64,000 nt of DNA from Bacillota bacterium (GCA_028724585.1 JAQYCQ010000002.1:1-64000), one strand, 5' to 3'. Positions 42,428 through 51,915 are shown, counted from the first letter of the stretch. Numbers and translations: made by a program. The notes: generated from the sequence alone by a model not told the origin.

Positions 42428-44050
42428 TTATTTTTCTTCTGCCGCCAGATCGGCGATAATGCGTTCAGCTATCTTGATGCCATCGACCGCTGACGACATG
42501 ATGCCACCGGCATAACCTGCGCCTTCTCCGCCGGGATAAAGGCCGGAAAGCGATACGCTCTGCATATCCTTGCCTCTAAGTATCCTTATAGGCGAAGAGG
42601 ATCTGGTCTCCACCGCGGTCATGAGAGCGCCGTCGAGATCGAAGCCTTTGAGGCGGCGAGCCATCTCAGGCAGGGCTTCCTCCATGGCTTCTGTCACGAA
42701 TGCCGGCAGGCATTCCCTCAGGTCTGTATGCCTTACACCCGGCCTGTAGGTGGCTTTTACCGCCGGCTCCGCCGGCCCTCTGCCCAGGAACTCGCCTACA
42801 GTTTCGGCGGGCGCCCTGTAGCCGCCCCCGCCCGCTTCGTACGCGGAGCGTTCGAGAGCGCGCTGGAAGATCATTCCCGCGAGAGGGCTGTGGTCACCGG
42901 TCTCACGCTGGCAGTCCTCCGGCGATACGCTGACCAGGAGCGCGCTGTTGGCATTTTCACCATCCCTGGCGAAGACGCTCATGCCGTTGGTCACTTCGCA
43001 TTCCTTCTCTGATGCCGCTCCGACGACCGTACCGCCCGGGCACATGCAGAAGGTATACACGCCTCTGCCATCGTCTTTACAGTGATAGGAAAGCTTGTAG
43101 ACCGCGGCTGAAAGCCTGCCCTCGCTGTCATTGGCCTCACCGTACTGGGAATAGTTTATGAGCGACTGGGGATGCTCTATCCTTACGCCGACTGAAAAAG
43201 GCTTTGCCTCTATCTCTATACCATCCCTGTATATGGCTTCGAAGGTCTTTCGCGAGCTGTTCCCTATAGCCAGGACCAGGTGAGATGTCTCGAGTACGCT
43301 GCCGTCGGCGAGCTTCACCGACTTTACGGCACCGTTTTCCCACTCCAGCCCGGTCACTTCCGATCCGAAGCGTACTTCGCCGCCCAGCCTCATGACCTTT
43401 TCACGGATGTTCTTTACCACGACCTTCAGCACATCGGTCCCGATATGAGGCATATGCTTGTAGGCTATCGTTTCCGAGGCGCCTGCTTCTATGAACTCGT
43501 CGTTGACTTTGCCTATGCGTTTGTCCTTGATACCCGTCGTGAGCTTACCGTCCGAGAAGGTACCGGCTCCGCCTTCGCCGAACTGGACGTTTGACATTTC
43601 ATCCAGCTCGCCGGTCTCCCAGAAGCGCTCAACGTCGCGTGACCTCTGCTCTACAGGTCTGCCCTGCTCCAGGACTATCGGCTTAAGTCCCGCCTCCGCC
43701 AGGATCAGTGCCGCGAACATTCCGCAGGGACCGAAGCCTATGATGACAGGCCTCTCGCCGTTATAATCACTCCTGCCTTCGAATCCGCTGATGACCGCTT
43801 CGTAGCTCCTGTCCGGGGCTTCTTTGAGATTTATCTTCTTCCTTTTAGCCTTCTCGAGCAGGCGCTTTTCATCGGCCGCCTCGAAGTCCACTGTATATAT
43901 GAACTGTATGCCGCCGCGGCCGCGCGCGTCTATGGATTCCTTTACTATCTTCAGGTTCTTTATACCGGGATCCTTCTCCCGGAGCTGGCGGGCGGCTTTT
44001 TCCGCGAGCATGCTCACCGGCTGGCCCGGCTTCAGCTTGATATTACTCAT
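42428..44050 (-). CDS. FAD-dependent dehydrogenase (COG2509 family)
   Basis: About 540 residues. An N-terminal ferredoxin-like cap (residues 1-80) precedes the dinucleotide fold VIIGFGPCGMFAALILAEAG, then FGEGGAGTFSDGKL and YTFCMCPGGTVV, all characteristic of COG2509 'uncharacterised FAD-dependent dehydrogenases'. The reaction is unknown. ATG 44050 overlaps the stop of the upstream flavoprotein by eight bases; a TTG at 44059 is an alternative. A TCC palindrome lies in frame at 42762-42776, coding for PAEPA. Confidence 0.87.
   Translation of the reverse strand: MSNIKLKPGQPVSMLAEKAARQLREKDPGIKNLKIVKESIDARGRGGIQFIYTVDFEAADEKRLLEKAKRKKINLKEAPDRSYEAVISGFEGRSDYNGERPVIIGFGPCGMFAALILAEAGLKPIVLEQGRPVEQRSRDVERFWETGELDEMSNVQFGEGGAGTFSDGKLTTGIKDKRIGKVNDEFIEAGASETIAYKHMPHIGTDVLKVVVKNIREKVMRLGGEVRFGSEVTGLEWENGAVKSVKLADGSVLETSHLVLAIGNSSRKTFEAIYRDGIEIEAKPFSVGVRIEHPQSLINYSQYGEANDSEGRLSAAVYKLSYHCKDDGRGVYTFCMCPGGTVVGAASEKECEVTNGMSVFARDGENANSALLVSVSPEDCQRETGDHSPLAGMIFQRALERSAYEAGGGGYRAPAETVGEFLGRGPAEPAVKATYRPGVRHTDLRECLPAFVTEAMEEALPEMARRLKGFDLDGALMTAVETRSSSPIRILRGKDMQSVSLSGLYPGGEGAGYAGGIMSSAVDGIKIAERIIADLAAEEK
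42762..42776. repeat. TCC palindrome inside the COG2509 gene
   Basis: GCCGGC-TCC-GCCGGC, identical to intergenic copies at 13375, 36753 and 63674. It is read in frame and contributes PAEPA to a loop of the protein (FLGRGPAEPAVKA). Confidence 0.7.
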
Positions 44051-45314
44051 TCTCAGCAAGGCATGCCTCCGCGGCGCTTCTGCCGCACAGGAATCCCGAG
44101 GACCAGGCCCACTGCAGGTTGTGGCCGCCGCAAGGGCCGTCCACGTCCAGCACCTCCCCGCAGAAATACAGTCCCGGCTGCATCCTGGATTCCATGTTTT
44201 CGTGATCTACTTCATCGGTCTTCACTCCGCCGTGGGTGACCTGAGCTTCGTTCCAGCCCTTGGTCGACTTTATCCTGATGTCGAAATTACAGAGCAGTTC
44301 CACAGCGTTTTCAGCCCTGTCGAGCGGGGTGTCTCCCTGGCACAGCTCCGCGGCTTTCTCGGCGATCCTGCTGTTGACGATCCAGGAAAGGGCCTCTTCG
44401 AGAGGAACCTCCTTCATGCTCTTTACCAGCATGGCGGCCAGCTTTTCCCTGTTCAGTTCCGGCAGGAAATTCAGCCTGAGCGAATACTCACGCTGCTTCT
44501 CCTGGGGCATTTGCTTTTCATTGTCTTTTTTGCGTTTAGCGGGTCTTGCCGTTTTCATGAACCTGGTGATGTTCATCACGCAGATGCCTGAAAGACCTGT
44601 TCCCGTAAACTGTACCTCGCCGTATTCGGAATAGCCTTCGCGCCCATCCTCAATGAGAGTGACTCTGGCTCTGGCTCTTCCCTTCAGTCCCTTGATCTTA
44701 GGGTCATCAGATTCGCAGGCTACCAGAGCCGGCCTGGGAGGATTAAGGCTATGTCCGAATGACTTGGCGAAGCCGTAGCCGTCTCCTGTGCTTCCGAACC
44801 TCAGCCCTGCCCTGCCGCCGGTCGCGATGACCAGCTTTTTCGCTTTTATCTTTTTGCCGGAATCTAATAAAACCTCGAAGACTCCGTCTACAAAGGAGCA
44901 CTCCTCGGTCCTGTCGCCCAGCAGGAATTCCGCGCCCTCTGCCTTTGCTGTATTGACCAGCATATCCACTACAGAAGAAGCCTGGCCGGAATAAGGATAG
45001 CAGCGTCCTTCCTGCTCTTCGACGATCAGCAGGCCGTGCCTCTCGAACCAGTCCACCGTTTTCTCTACGGTATCAGAGCGGATTATCCGCCTTACTAAAC
45101 CGACAGCCTCTGTGTTATACATCAGCGACCTGCTGTAGGCGTTGGTGATATTACAGCGGCCGTTTCCTGTAGCCGCCAGCTTGCGGCCCGGAGCATCGTT
45201 CCCGTCCACGCAGAGGACTCTGGCTCCTTTTTCAGCAGCAGCGCACGCCGCGGCCAGCCCTGACGCTCCCGCGCCTATGATCAGGACGTCTGTATCAGTT
45301 TCCCTTCTGTGCAT
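44043..45314 (-). CDS. HI0933/BaiN-family FAD-binding oxidoreductase
   Basis: 423 residues. LIIGAGASGLAAACAAAEKGARV binds FAD, and DAPGRKLAATGNGRCNITN is the family signature. The C-terminus has VTHGGVKTDEVD and FCGEVLDVDGPCGGHNLQWAW. Members include the BaiN bile acid 3-dehydro-4-reductase, but most are uncharacterised; the name YtfP/BaiN should not be read as a function here. It overlaps the end of whiA by 20 bases and the COG2509 gene by eight, so the three are cotranscribed. Confidence 0.9.
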   Translation of the reverse strand: MHRRETDTDVLIIGAGASGLAAACAAAEKGARVLCVDGNDAPGRKLAATGNGRCNITNAYSRSLMYNTEAVGLVRRIIRSDTVEKTVDWFERHGLLIVEEQEGRCYPYSGQASSVVDMLVNTAKAEGAEFLLGDRTEECSFVDGVFEVLLDSGKKIKAKKLVIATGGRAGLRFGSTGDGYGFAKSFGHSLNPPRPALVACESDDPKIKGLKGRARARVTLIEDGREGYSEYGEVQFTGTGLSGICVMNITRFMKTARPAKRKKDNEKQMPQEKQREYSLRLNFLPELNREKLAAMLVKSMKEVPLEEALSWIVNSRIAEKAAELCQGDTPLDRAENAVELLCNFDIRIKSTKGWNEAQVTHGGVKTDEVDHENMESRMQPGLYFCGEVLDVDGPCGGHNLQWAWSSGFLCGRSAAEACLAENE

Positions 45315-46269
45315 TGCTTCCGTTCTCCTCTCTGAGCCTTGCGGCCTGCTCCGCTATACGTGTGAACCTGTGGTTCAGGCCGCTCTTGCTAACCGGAGGG
45401 TCCATCATGCCTGCCAGTTCGCCGAGCGAAAGCTCCGGGTTTTCCAGCCTGATCTCCGCCGCGCTTCTAAGCTTAGCCGGCAGATTTTCGAGACCGAGGT
45501 TTTCCTCTATATATTTGATATTTTCTATCTGCCTGAGCGCCGCGTTCACGGTCTTGTCAGCATTGGCGCTCTCACAGTTTACTATCCTGTTGGCCGCGTT
45601 CCTGACACTCTTGATGACGCGAGTGTTTTCAAAGCTCAGCAGCTGGTTGTGTGCCCCTGTTATATTCATGAAGTCAGCTATATGCTCGCTGTCCTTGATG
45701 TAGGCCACGTATGAGCCTCTGCGCTGGACCACCTTGGCACCCAGAGAAAACTGGTTCATGAGCTTCTTTATATCAGCGGCAGTCTGTTCGTCCGAACAGA
45801 CTATCTCCAGGTGATATTCCTTCTCAGGATCGCTCACTGAGCCTCCGGCCATGAAGAGACCTCTGAGATAGGCTCTGCGGCAGCATTTTTTTCTGACTAT
45901 CTGCGGGTCTATGCCGTTCACGAGAACATTGCTGCCTTCGTGTACCTTGAGCATGCCTGTTTCACGCAGCACCTGCGCTCCCATCACATCGTCCCGGAAG
46001 GTCAGCCTGTAGCTCCTTCCCGGCCTGAGCGTCCTGCCCTCTATGACCTCTATGCCTGTATCGGCTTCGAAATATGAAGAGGTCAGCTTTTTCAGCGTCC
46101 TGGTCACAGCAGGATCCTCGGCTGTGAGAGATACTCCCACATGGCCTCCTCCTTTGAGGCGTATGGATCCGGATATGCGGGCGAAGCCCGCGATCTCAGC
46201 CAGCATGCAGCATTTCTTTTCCGGCATGACCTTGGCCAGTTCCTTTTTTGTTTCTGATGAAAATGACAT
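45295..46269 (-). CDS. whiA: DNA-binding protein WhiA
   Basis: 324 residues. An N-terminal LAGLIDADG-like domain (including CCRRAYLRGLFMAGGSVSDPEKEYHLEI) is followed by a C-terminal helix-turn-helix (LSLGELAGMMDPPVSKSGLNHRF). WhiA is conserved in Gram-positive bacteria and affects division and chromosome organisation. It follows yvcK by ten bases, the standard rapZ-yvcK-whiA order. Confidence 0.96.
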   Translation of the reverse strand: MSFSSETKKELAKVMPEKKCCMLAEIAGFARISGSIRLKGGGHVGVSLTAEDPAVTRTLKKLTSSYFEADTGIEVIEGRTLRPGRSYRLTFRDDVMGAQVLRETGMLKVHEGSNVLVNGIDPQIVRKKCCRRAYLRGLFMAGGSVSDPEKEYHLEIVCSDEQTAADIKKLMNQFSLGAKVVQRRGSYVAYIKDSEHIADFMNITGAHNQLLSFENTRVIKSVRNAANRIVNCESANADKTVNAALRQIENIKYIEENLGLENLPAKLRSAAEIRLENPELSLGELAGMMDPPVSKSGLNHRFTRIAEQAARLREENGSNAQKGN

Positions 46270-46278
46270 TTATATATC

Positions 46279-47286
46279 TTATCCTTCATGTACCAGCGAC
46301 ATGATTATGTTGGCTATCCTGCCCGCATCGTGCCTCACAAGTCCGTCCCCGATCTCTATCATGCTACTCTCTATAGGCATGATGCCCATTTTCCTGAGCT
46401 GCTCGCGGTCTTCCTTAGACGCCAGTATCTGATTGACGCCTTCCTTCGTATAAGGCTCCAGTTCTTCGTCGCTGCACCTGTGATCGTTTATTATCATATA
46501 ATCCAGGACACCTTCGCCCAGATAGGATTCCACAGCGCGGGCACAGTCTGTTACTGTATAATCATCGGTCTCGCCCGGCTGGGTCATGACATTGCAGATC
46601 ATAGACTTTATGCCGCTAGCGTCCCTTATAGAGCTTGAGATTCCCTTTACCAGCAGGTTCGGCAGGATGCTGCTGTAAAGGCTCCCCGGTCCCAGCACTA
46701 TCATATCCGCCGACATTATCGCTTCGACCGCCGTAGGAAGAGCCTCAGCCCCGTCCGGATCCAGGAAGATGCGCTTTATCGGACTCTTGTGTTTCTGCAC
46801 CTCTTCAGGTATCTTGGATTCTCCCCTTACCTCGCTGCCGTCCTCCAGAACGGCGCAGAGTACCTCGTCCTGCGAAGTGACAGGGATCACCTGTCCTTTT
46901 ATCCTCAGGATATCCTGAAGCTTGTCTACGGCCATCTCGAAATCTCCGTATATGTCCGCGAGAGCCGCTATGAAGAGGTTCCCCATGTTCTGCCCGTTGA
47001 GTCTGCCCTCATGGAACCTGTACTGCAGCAGCTGTTCCATGATGTCCTCGTCGTCCGCCAGGGCCAGAATGCAGTTCCTTATATCTCCCGGCGGGAGCAT
47101 GCCCAGCTCGTTCCTGATCACGCCCGATCCGCCGCCGTCGTCTGTGACAGTCACAATAGCGGTGATGTTCTCTGTCATATTTTTAAGTCCGCGGAGTATT
47201 ACAGAAAGTCCTGTGCCGCCTCCGATAACCACTATCCTCGGTCCGCCGGGAGGGATCATCCCTGCCCGTATGATATCCTTGTACAT
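46279..47286 (-). CDS. yvcK: YvcK/CofD-like gluconeogenesis and morphology factor
   Basis: 335 residues. IVVIGGGTGLSVILRGLK binds the nucleotide-sugar or phosphate, VTVTDDGGGSGVIR and PPGDIRNCILALAD follow, and VLGPGSLYSSILPNLLV is the C-terminal family block. In Bacillus YvcK binds UDP-sugars and is needed on gluconeogenic carbon sources. GGAGG lies upstream of ATG 47286. It is in an operon with rapZ and whiA. Confidence 0.95.
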   Translation of the reverse strand: MYKDIIRAGMIPPGGPRIVVIGGGTGLSVILRGLKNMTENITAIVTVTDDGGGSGVIRNELGMLPPGDIRNCILALADDEDIMEQLLQYRFHEGRLNGQNMGNLFIAALADIYGDFEMAVDKLQDILRIKGQVIPVTSQDEVLCAVLEDGSEVRGESKIPEEVQKHKSPIKRIFLDPDGAEALPTAVEAIMSADMIVLGPGSLYSSILPNLLVKGISSSIRDASGIKSMICNVMTQPGETDDYTVTDCARAVESYLGEGVLDYMIINDHRCSDEELEPYTKEGVNQILASKEDREQLRKMGIMPIESSMIEIGDGLVRHDAGRIANIIMSLVHEG

Positions 47287-47303
47287 CCTTCTGTCCTCCC
47301 GTC

Positions 47304-48161
47304 CTATCTCTTCATGATATCCCTGTGGAACCTTTCTACGTAATCTCCCTTTTCGCTGAAGATCTCGTAGAATTCATTTGCCAGGGCCGTCGACCTGTGC
47401 TGCCCGCCGGTGCAGCCAAAGGCGATGACAAGATTCCTCTTGCCCTGCTTCATGTAGAAAGGAATGAGATAATCCAGCAGAGCGCTCACTTCCTTGACAA
47501 AATGCTGTGTTTCCTCGAACTTCATAACGTAGTCGCGCACATGCCTGTTGTTGCCTGTGAGATCTCTCATGCTCTTAAGATAATATGGGTTGGGTATGAA
47601 CCTTACGTCGAATACCACATCCGCGTCTAACGGCATGCCATGCTTGTAGCCGAAGGACATGAAGGTGATCTTGAATTTCTTTCCGCCCTCGTCGTCGGAC
47701 AGCATCATCTGCAGCTTGTTCTGAAGCTCCATCGGCTTGAGATTTGTAGTGTCTATGACGTAATCGGCGTTCTGGCGTATGCTGCGCAGCATCTTACGCT
47801 CCTTGCGTATAGCTTCTATATCTGTGCAGCCCTCGCTCAGAGGATGTATGCGCCTGGTCTCCTTGAAACGCCTTACAAGAGCTTCATCGGTCGCCTCGAG
47901 GAAAAGGACTCTGTAAGGCTTTCCCTCTTTTTTAAGCTCAGCCAGCACTCTTTCCAGATCCTTGAAGAATTCGCCGCCCCTGATATCCATGATAAAGGCA
48001 GCCTTTTTCAGATTTATCTTGTTCTGCGCTTCCAGCGCCAGAAAAGACTCCAGCAGAGCCGGCGGCATATTGTCGATGCAGTAATATCCCATATCCTCGA
48101 GATAGTTCATCGCGTTGCTCTTGCCCGCTCCTGAAAGTCCAGTAACTATAAGTACTTCCAT
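47304..48161 (-). CDS. rapZ: RNase adapter / nucleotide-binding protein RapZ (YvcJ)
   Basis: 285 residues from ATG 48161, six bases after GGTGAT; a longer frame adds four residues. Walker A is GLSGAGKS, Walker B-like VIDTTNL, and the C-terminal domain has GCTGGQHRSTALAN, the diagnostic signature. It is a GTP/ATP-hydrolysing protein; in enterobacteria it controls GlmS through small RNA decay, while the Gram-positive role is less clear. Confidence 0.95.
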   Translation of the reverse strand: MEVLIVTGLSGAGKSNAMNYLEDMGYYCIDNMPPALLESFLALEAQNKINLKKAAFIMDIRGGEFFKDLERVLAELKKEGKPYRVLFLEATDEALVRRFKETRRIHPLSEGCTDIEAIRKERKMLRSIRQNADYVIDTTNLKPMELQNKLQMMLSDDEGGKKFKITFMSFGYKHGMPLDADVVFDVRFIPNPYYLKSMRDLTGNNRHVRDYVMKFEETQHFVKEVSALLDYLIPFYMKQGKRNLVIAFGCTGGQHRSTALANEFYEIFSEKGDYVERFHRDIMKR

Positions 48162-48195
48162 AAATATCACCATCCATAAGGTTCAAAAGCCGTTA

Positions 48196-48930
48196 CTAAA
48201 TCAGATTTACTATTCTCTCGGGCTCGAGGCCTGCTTCCCTGGCTCTGGCCAGAGCCTTTTCGCAGCCGCCCACCTTTTCAGGAAGATGCGCGTCGCTGCC
48301 CAGTATGAACTTGACGTCGTACTTCATAGCCATCTTTATCTCTTCTACGGTAAGCTGCTTATGCCTGTTGCTGATCTCCAGCAGGGTTCCCGTCTCTTCG
48401 CAGGCTTTGAACACCTGATCCAGGTCGACCTTTCCCTTGTCTCCCGGATGTGTGAGAGTCCTGACCTTATTGGCCCTGAGCGAAGCTACGACCATCTCAG
48501 TATTAGTCTCTATCAGAGCGTCGCTGAAGTGATGCAGATGCGACCCCGCCAGATTCCTGGCGTGCAGAGCCAGAGAAGCAGCCGGGTTCTGACCCAGTGT
48601 CCCGAAGTGGTAGCCTGCGATCACGAAATCATAATACTTGAACTCCTCCGGTTTGACGTCCAGCATACCCGAAGGGTTTATGATATTGGCCTCGACCGAC
48701 ATGTACACCTTTATATCGTCATATCTGCGGTTCATCTCGTCTATATCGCGCCTCATAGCGGGTATGTCCTTACGCCTGAAGCCGTAGCCAAAATGCCCCG
48801 GCCCGTGGTCGGTGATAGCGACGGACTCGAGGCCTTTTCTCCTCGCTTCCAGGACATTATCCTCCACAGAGCCCTTTCCGTGTGAGTAGGTAGTATGTGT
48901 GTGCCAGTCGAATTTCATTCTATCGTACAT
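48196..48930 (-). CDS. PHP-domain phosphoesterase
   Basis: 244 residues. The metal ligands follow the PHP pattern: DWHTHTTYSHGKG, ITDHGPGHFG, SVEANII, GYHFG, THPGDKG and LGSDAHLP. This resembles the YcdX/histidinol-phosphatase-like hydrolases; the substrate is not predictable. It sits between murB and rapZ on the same strand, a cluster in which a PHP gene is found in some Clostridia, so a tie to cell-wall or nucleotide metabolism is possible. Confidence 0.88.
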   Translation of the reverse strand: MYDRMKFDWHTHTTYSHGKGSVEDNVLEARRKGLESVAITDHGPGHFGYGFRRKDIPAMRRDIDEMNRRYDDIKVYMSVEANIINPSGMLDVKPEEFKYYDFVIAGYHFGTLGQNPAASLALHARNLAGSHLHHFSDALIETNTEMVVASLRANKVRTLTHPGDKGKVDLDQVFKACEETGTLLEISNRHKQLTVEEIKMAMKYDVKFILGSDAHLPEKVGGCEKALARAREAGLEPERIVNLI

Positions 48931-49003
48931 ATTTACTGATGCCTGTTCTTTCTCTGATACCTGTAATTTATAACGCAGGTCCCGGCATAAAAGCCATGCG
49001 GCC

Positions 49004-49924
49004 TCAGCCGCCTATGATCCTGACCTCTGTTTCGAGATCCACGCCTGATGTTTCTTTTACCCTCATCTGCACGAGCTTTATCAGCTGAAGTATATCGTCA
49101 GCGGTGGCATTGCCGTTGTTTACGACAAAACCAGCATGTTTAGGGCTGACCTGGGCTCCGCCGTATGATGCTCCGCGCATGCCTGCCTCATCTATCAGCT
49201 GGCCGGCGTAATGGCCCTCCGGCCTCTTAAAGGTGCTCCCGGCGCTGGGCAGATTGAGAGGCTGCTTTGAGCGGCGGCGTTCAGACAGGTCGTTCATATA
49301 GGCCAGGATCTGGGCTTTATCGCCTTTCTCCAGCTCAATCCTGGCACTAAGCACTACCGAACCGTTGTCAGCGAAGGCGCTGTGCCTGTATCCGAAATCG
49401 CACTCGTCAGCGCTGTAGACTCTGATGCTCCCGTCCTGCTCCGCAGCGGTAACGCTGGTCACTATCTGCTTCATCTCTCCGCCGTATGCTCCCGCGTTCA
49501 TGAACACGGCGCCGCCTATGCTCCCGGGTATGCCGGACGCGAATTCCATGCCGGCAAGGGACCTGGCAGCCGCTTCCTTAGACACGTACGAAAGCATGGC
49601 TCCCGCTTCGGCTTCAACGACATTTCCAGTGACCGAAACATTCGACATCTTCCTTCCGATCTTGATGATGACGCCCCTGAAGCCCTCGTCCCTGACAAGG
49701 ATATTAGAGCCGTTGCCCAGCAGATAATATGGAACGCCGTTTTCCTTAAGCGCCGTCGTTATAGTCACCAGGCTGTTGACATCGCCCGGTTCCACCAGCA
49801 GGTCCGCCGGCCCTCCGACGCGAAAAGTCGTGTATTCCTTCATAGGCGCGTCCATCCTGACGCTGCCGCCGCTCCCAGCCAGCTGGAGCAGTTTCCTGTA
49901 TAATTCTTCTTTATTAAACTCCAC
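49004..49924 (-). CDS. murB: UDP-N-acetylenolpyruvoylglucosamine reductase
   Basis: About 306 residues from GTG 49924, which lies eight bases after GGAGG; a GTG 48 bases upstream would add 16 mostly basic residues without a site. FAD-binding block YTTFRVGGPADLLVEP, YLLGNGSNILVRDEGF and FASGIPGSIGGAVFMNAGAYGGE are present, with the serine proton donor region LPSAGSTFKRPEG typical of type II (short) MurB. It makes UDP-MurNAc for peptidoglycan. Confidence 0.96.
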   Translation of the reverse strand: MEFNKEELYRKLLQLAGSGGSVRMDAPMKEYTTFRVGGPADLLVEPGDVNSLVTITTALKENGVPYYLLGNGSNILVRDEGFRGVIIKIGRKMSNVSVTGNVVEAEAGAMLSYVSKEAAARSLAGMEFASGIPGSIGGAVFMNAGAYGGEMKQIVTSVTAAEQDGSIRVYSADECDFGYRHSAFADNGSVVLSARIELEKGDKAQILAYMNDLSERRRSKQPLNLPSAGSTFKRPEGHYAGQLIDEAGMRGASYGGAQVSPKHAGFVVNNGNATADDILQLIKLVQMRVKETSGVDLETEVRIIGG

Positions 49925-50006
49925 TTGATAATCCTCCAGACGGAATTTCACATTTTTTCGCCTTTTTTTCACATTTTAATATATGCACTTATCGATCTTG
50001 ATCTGA

Positions 50007-50438
50007 TCACTTCTTATCTTCCTCAACCAGCTTCATAGACCCGTCCCCGCATTTCGGGCACACAGGCCTGGACCTGGGGATCACCTCGCCGAAAAAGCCG
50101 CTGCCGCAGTCAGGGCACTTCTGCCTGACATTTATATCCAGTCCGTACTGCCTCCTGGAAGGCTCCAGGTTAACGATCCTCCTGCGCCTGTGAACGCGCA
50201 TCCGCCTGCAGTCCAGGCACTGGAAGACCGCGTCCGAGCAGTCATAGTAAAGCTCGCCGTCGTCGTCCGCCATGGCGATCCTTCTCAGCAGAGGCCCGTA
50301 CTTGCCTCTGAGAGTCTCATCCCTGAACTCCTTCTCCAGCTTCTCTGTTTCTTCGTGATAAGCGCTGCCCGCCCCACCGGTCGTAAAAGCGACCTCGAAA
50401 CCGCAGTCTACGCATCTGTATCTAACTCTTTTACCCAT
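50007..50438 (-). CDS. Zinc-ribbon protein of unknown function
   Basis: About 143 residues from ATG 50438 behind GGGGGATATAT. Four C-x2-C knuckles are visible: YRCVDCG at the N-terminus, FQCLDCRR in the middle, and QKCPDCG and PVCPKCG at the end, with a very basic stretch (MRVHRRRRIVNL) between. Two zinc ribbons are likely. Nucleic-acid binding is a guess; no family is recognised. It is 82 bp upstream of murB on the same strand. Confidence 0.72.
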   Translation of the reverse strand: MGKRVRYRCVDCGFEVAFTTGGAGSAYHEETEKLEKEFRDETLRGKYGPLLRRIAMADDDGELYYDCSDAVFQCLDCRRMRVHRRRRIVNLEPSRRQYGLDINVRQKCPDCGSGFFGEVIPRSRPVCPKCGDGSMKLVEEDKK

Positions 50439-50582
50439 ATATATCCCCCGCGGAATCACTGTCCGCCCGAGCTTTTAAAATTCTGTTCATATATTATATA
50501 TCAAACTCGTGACTTGTGCCGCTATTATCTCCCTCCGCGCGCGCACGTTAAGATCAATTAATATTAACAGGACAGATTCCCC

Positions 50583-50644
50583 CGTCCGCTCCGCGGACAT
50601 TGCTGACGCTGCAGACAGCGAACTTAGTGTATATGCGCAGCCCG
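50583..50644 (+). repeat. 62-bp direct repeat, left copy, flanking the DUF4143 gene
   Basis: Matches 52070-52131 at 60 of 62 positions. It begins with the TCC palindrome GTCCGC-TCC-GCGGAC and continues with CATTGCTGACGCTGCAGACA and TATATGCGCAGCCCG. Confidence 0.85.
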
Positions 50645-50666
50645 GGGCTGATATAGATAACAAACC

Positions 50667-50681
50667 GACCGCGGAGCGGTC
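50667..50681. repeat. GGA palindrome overlapping the DUF4143 stop codon
   Basis: GACCGC-GGA-GCGGTC; its last two bases are part of the gene's TGA stop. Confidence 0.75.
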
Positions 50682-51903
50682 AGACAGAATTGCTGCAGCT
50701 TCCCAGAAGCCAGGACAGCACGTTTTCCTTCCGAATACCATTGTAATCAGCCTCTGCAGATATCTCATCCAGCGTCAGCAGATATTTCGGATACTGGTCA
50801 GGAATACTTCGCAGCGGCTTCAGCTCTCTCTCAAGTACTTTATGATCAAGCGTCGTTTCCGCAACCTGATAATAAACAAGACCATCAGACGTTTCAGCGA
50901 CAAAATCAACCTCAGCCCCGGCGATCTGACCTACATAGACTCTGTATCCCCTGTGCAGCAGCTCCAGATACACCACATTTTCCAGTAGATGCCCCGTATC
51001 CCCGCCCGTATCATTTATCAGCAGACGGCGGAAGGCAGGATCCACAAGGTAGAATTTGCTGTTAGTCTTCAGCAGATTCTTACCCCTTACATCATATCTG
51101 TCCGCCTGATAGATCAGAAGGCTGTCCTTGAGCCCATGAAGAAACTTCTCCACAGTCTTGTTATCTGTCCTACGCCCGCTGCTGGTCAGGGTATTGGCAA
51201 TTTTATTCGGCGATATGAGAGTGCCTATATTAGCTGACAGATATTTCATGATCTTTTCCAGCAGAGCAATATCTGCGGATCCTATACGTGTGAGCGTATC
51301 CTTGACAATGATCGTGTTATAAATGCCTGTAAGATAATCCCTTATCTCTGCATAACTTAAGCCTGCAACTGCCAGATAGGGAAATGAGCTGTTCCTGATA
51401 TACAATTCATATTTCTGCGCATTGCTGAGCTGATCAGTGGATAGCCCTGAGCAGAACTCGCGAAATGACAGGGGCAGCATTTTCAGCTCGACATATCGTC
51501 CTGAAAGAAGCGTTGCCAGTTCTGTTGACATAAAGTAGCCATTGGAACCGGTTATATATATATCCACGTAATCCAGCAGAAAAAGGCTGTCTACGGCCTT
51601 TTCAAAGTTCGGCACATGCTGAATCTCATCGAGAAAAATATAATTCATACAGTTTTTATCCAGGCGATCAGTGAGATATCTGTAAAGTGAGTGGTACTCT
51701 GTCAGATCCTCATAGGCCAGATCCTCAAAATTCACAGATATGATCCTCTCCTGATCTACGCCCTCTGATATAAGTTCTTCTTTGAACAATGTAAACAATG
51801 TGGATTTCCCGCATCTGCGCACACCTGAAATCACCTTGATGATATGCCGGTTTTTATGGCGGTTAAGAAAAGCCATTTCGTATGGTCTCGCAATCAAATT
51901 CAT
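50680..51903 (-). CDS. AAA/DUF4143-family ATP-binding protein
   Basis: 407 residues from ATG 51903, seven bases after GGAGG. Residues 1-200 form an AAA_14 ATPase: Walker A ISGVRRCGKST (about 26-35), Walker B YIFLDEIQHV, sensor YITGSNGYF. The rest is DUF4143, ending in a PD-(D/E)XK-like segment (GAEVDFVAETSDGLVYYQVA). This large family is frequently duplicated and transferred between gut bacteria; its role is not known. 62-bp direct repeats flank the locus and three micro-ORF repeats lie directly upstream. Its AT-richer composition contrasts with neighbouring genes. Confidence 0.88.
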   Translation of the reverse strand: MNLIARPYEMAFLNRHKNRHIIKVISGVRRCGKSTLFTLFKEELISEGVDQERIISVNFEDLAYEDLTEYHSLYRYLTDRLDKNCMNYIFLDEIQHVPNFEKAVDSLFLLDYVDIYITGSNGYFMSTELATLLSGRYVELKMLPLSFREFCSGLSTDQLSNAQKYELYIRNSSFPYLAVAGLSYAEIRDYLTGIYNTIIVKDTLTRIGSADIALLEKIMKYLSANIGTLISPNKIANTLTSSGRRTDNKTVEKFLHGLKDSLLIYQADRYDVRGKNLLKTNSKFYLVDPAFRRLLINDTGGDTGHLLENVVYLELLHRGYRVYVGQIAGAEVDFVAETSDGLVYYQVAETTLDHKVLERELKPLRSIPDQYPKYLLTLDEISAEADYNGIRKENVLSWLLGSCSNSV

Positions 51904-51915
51904 AATCATTCCTCC

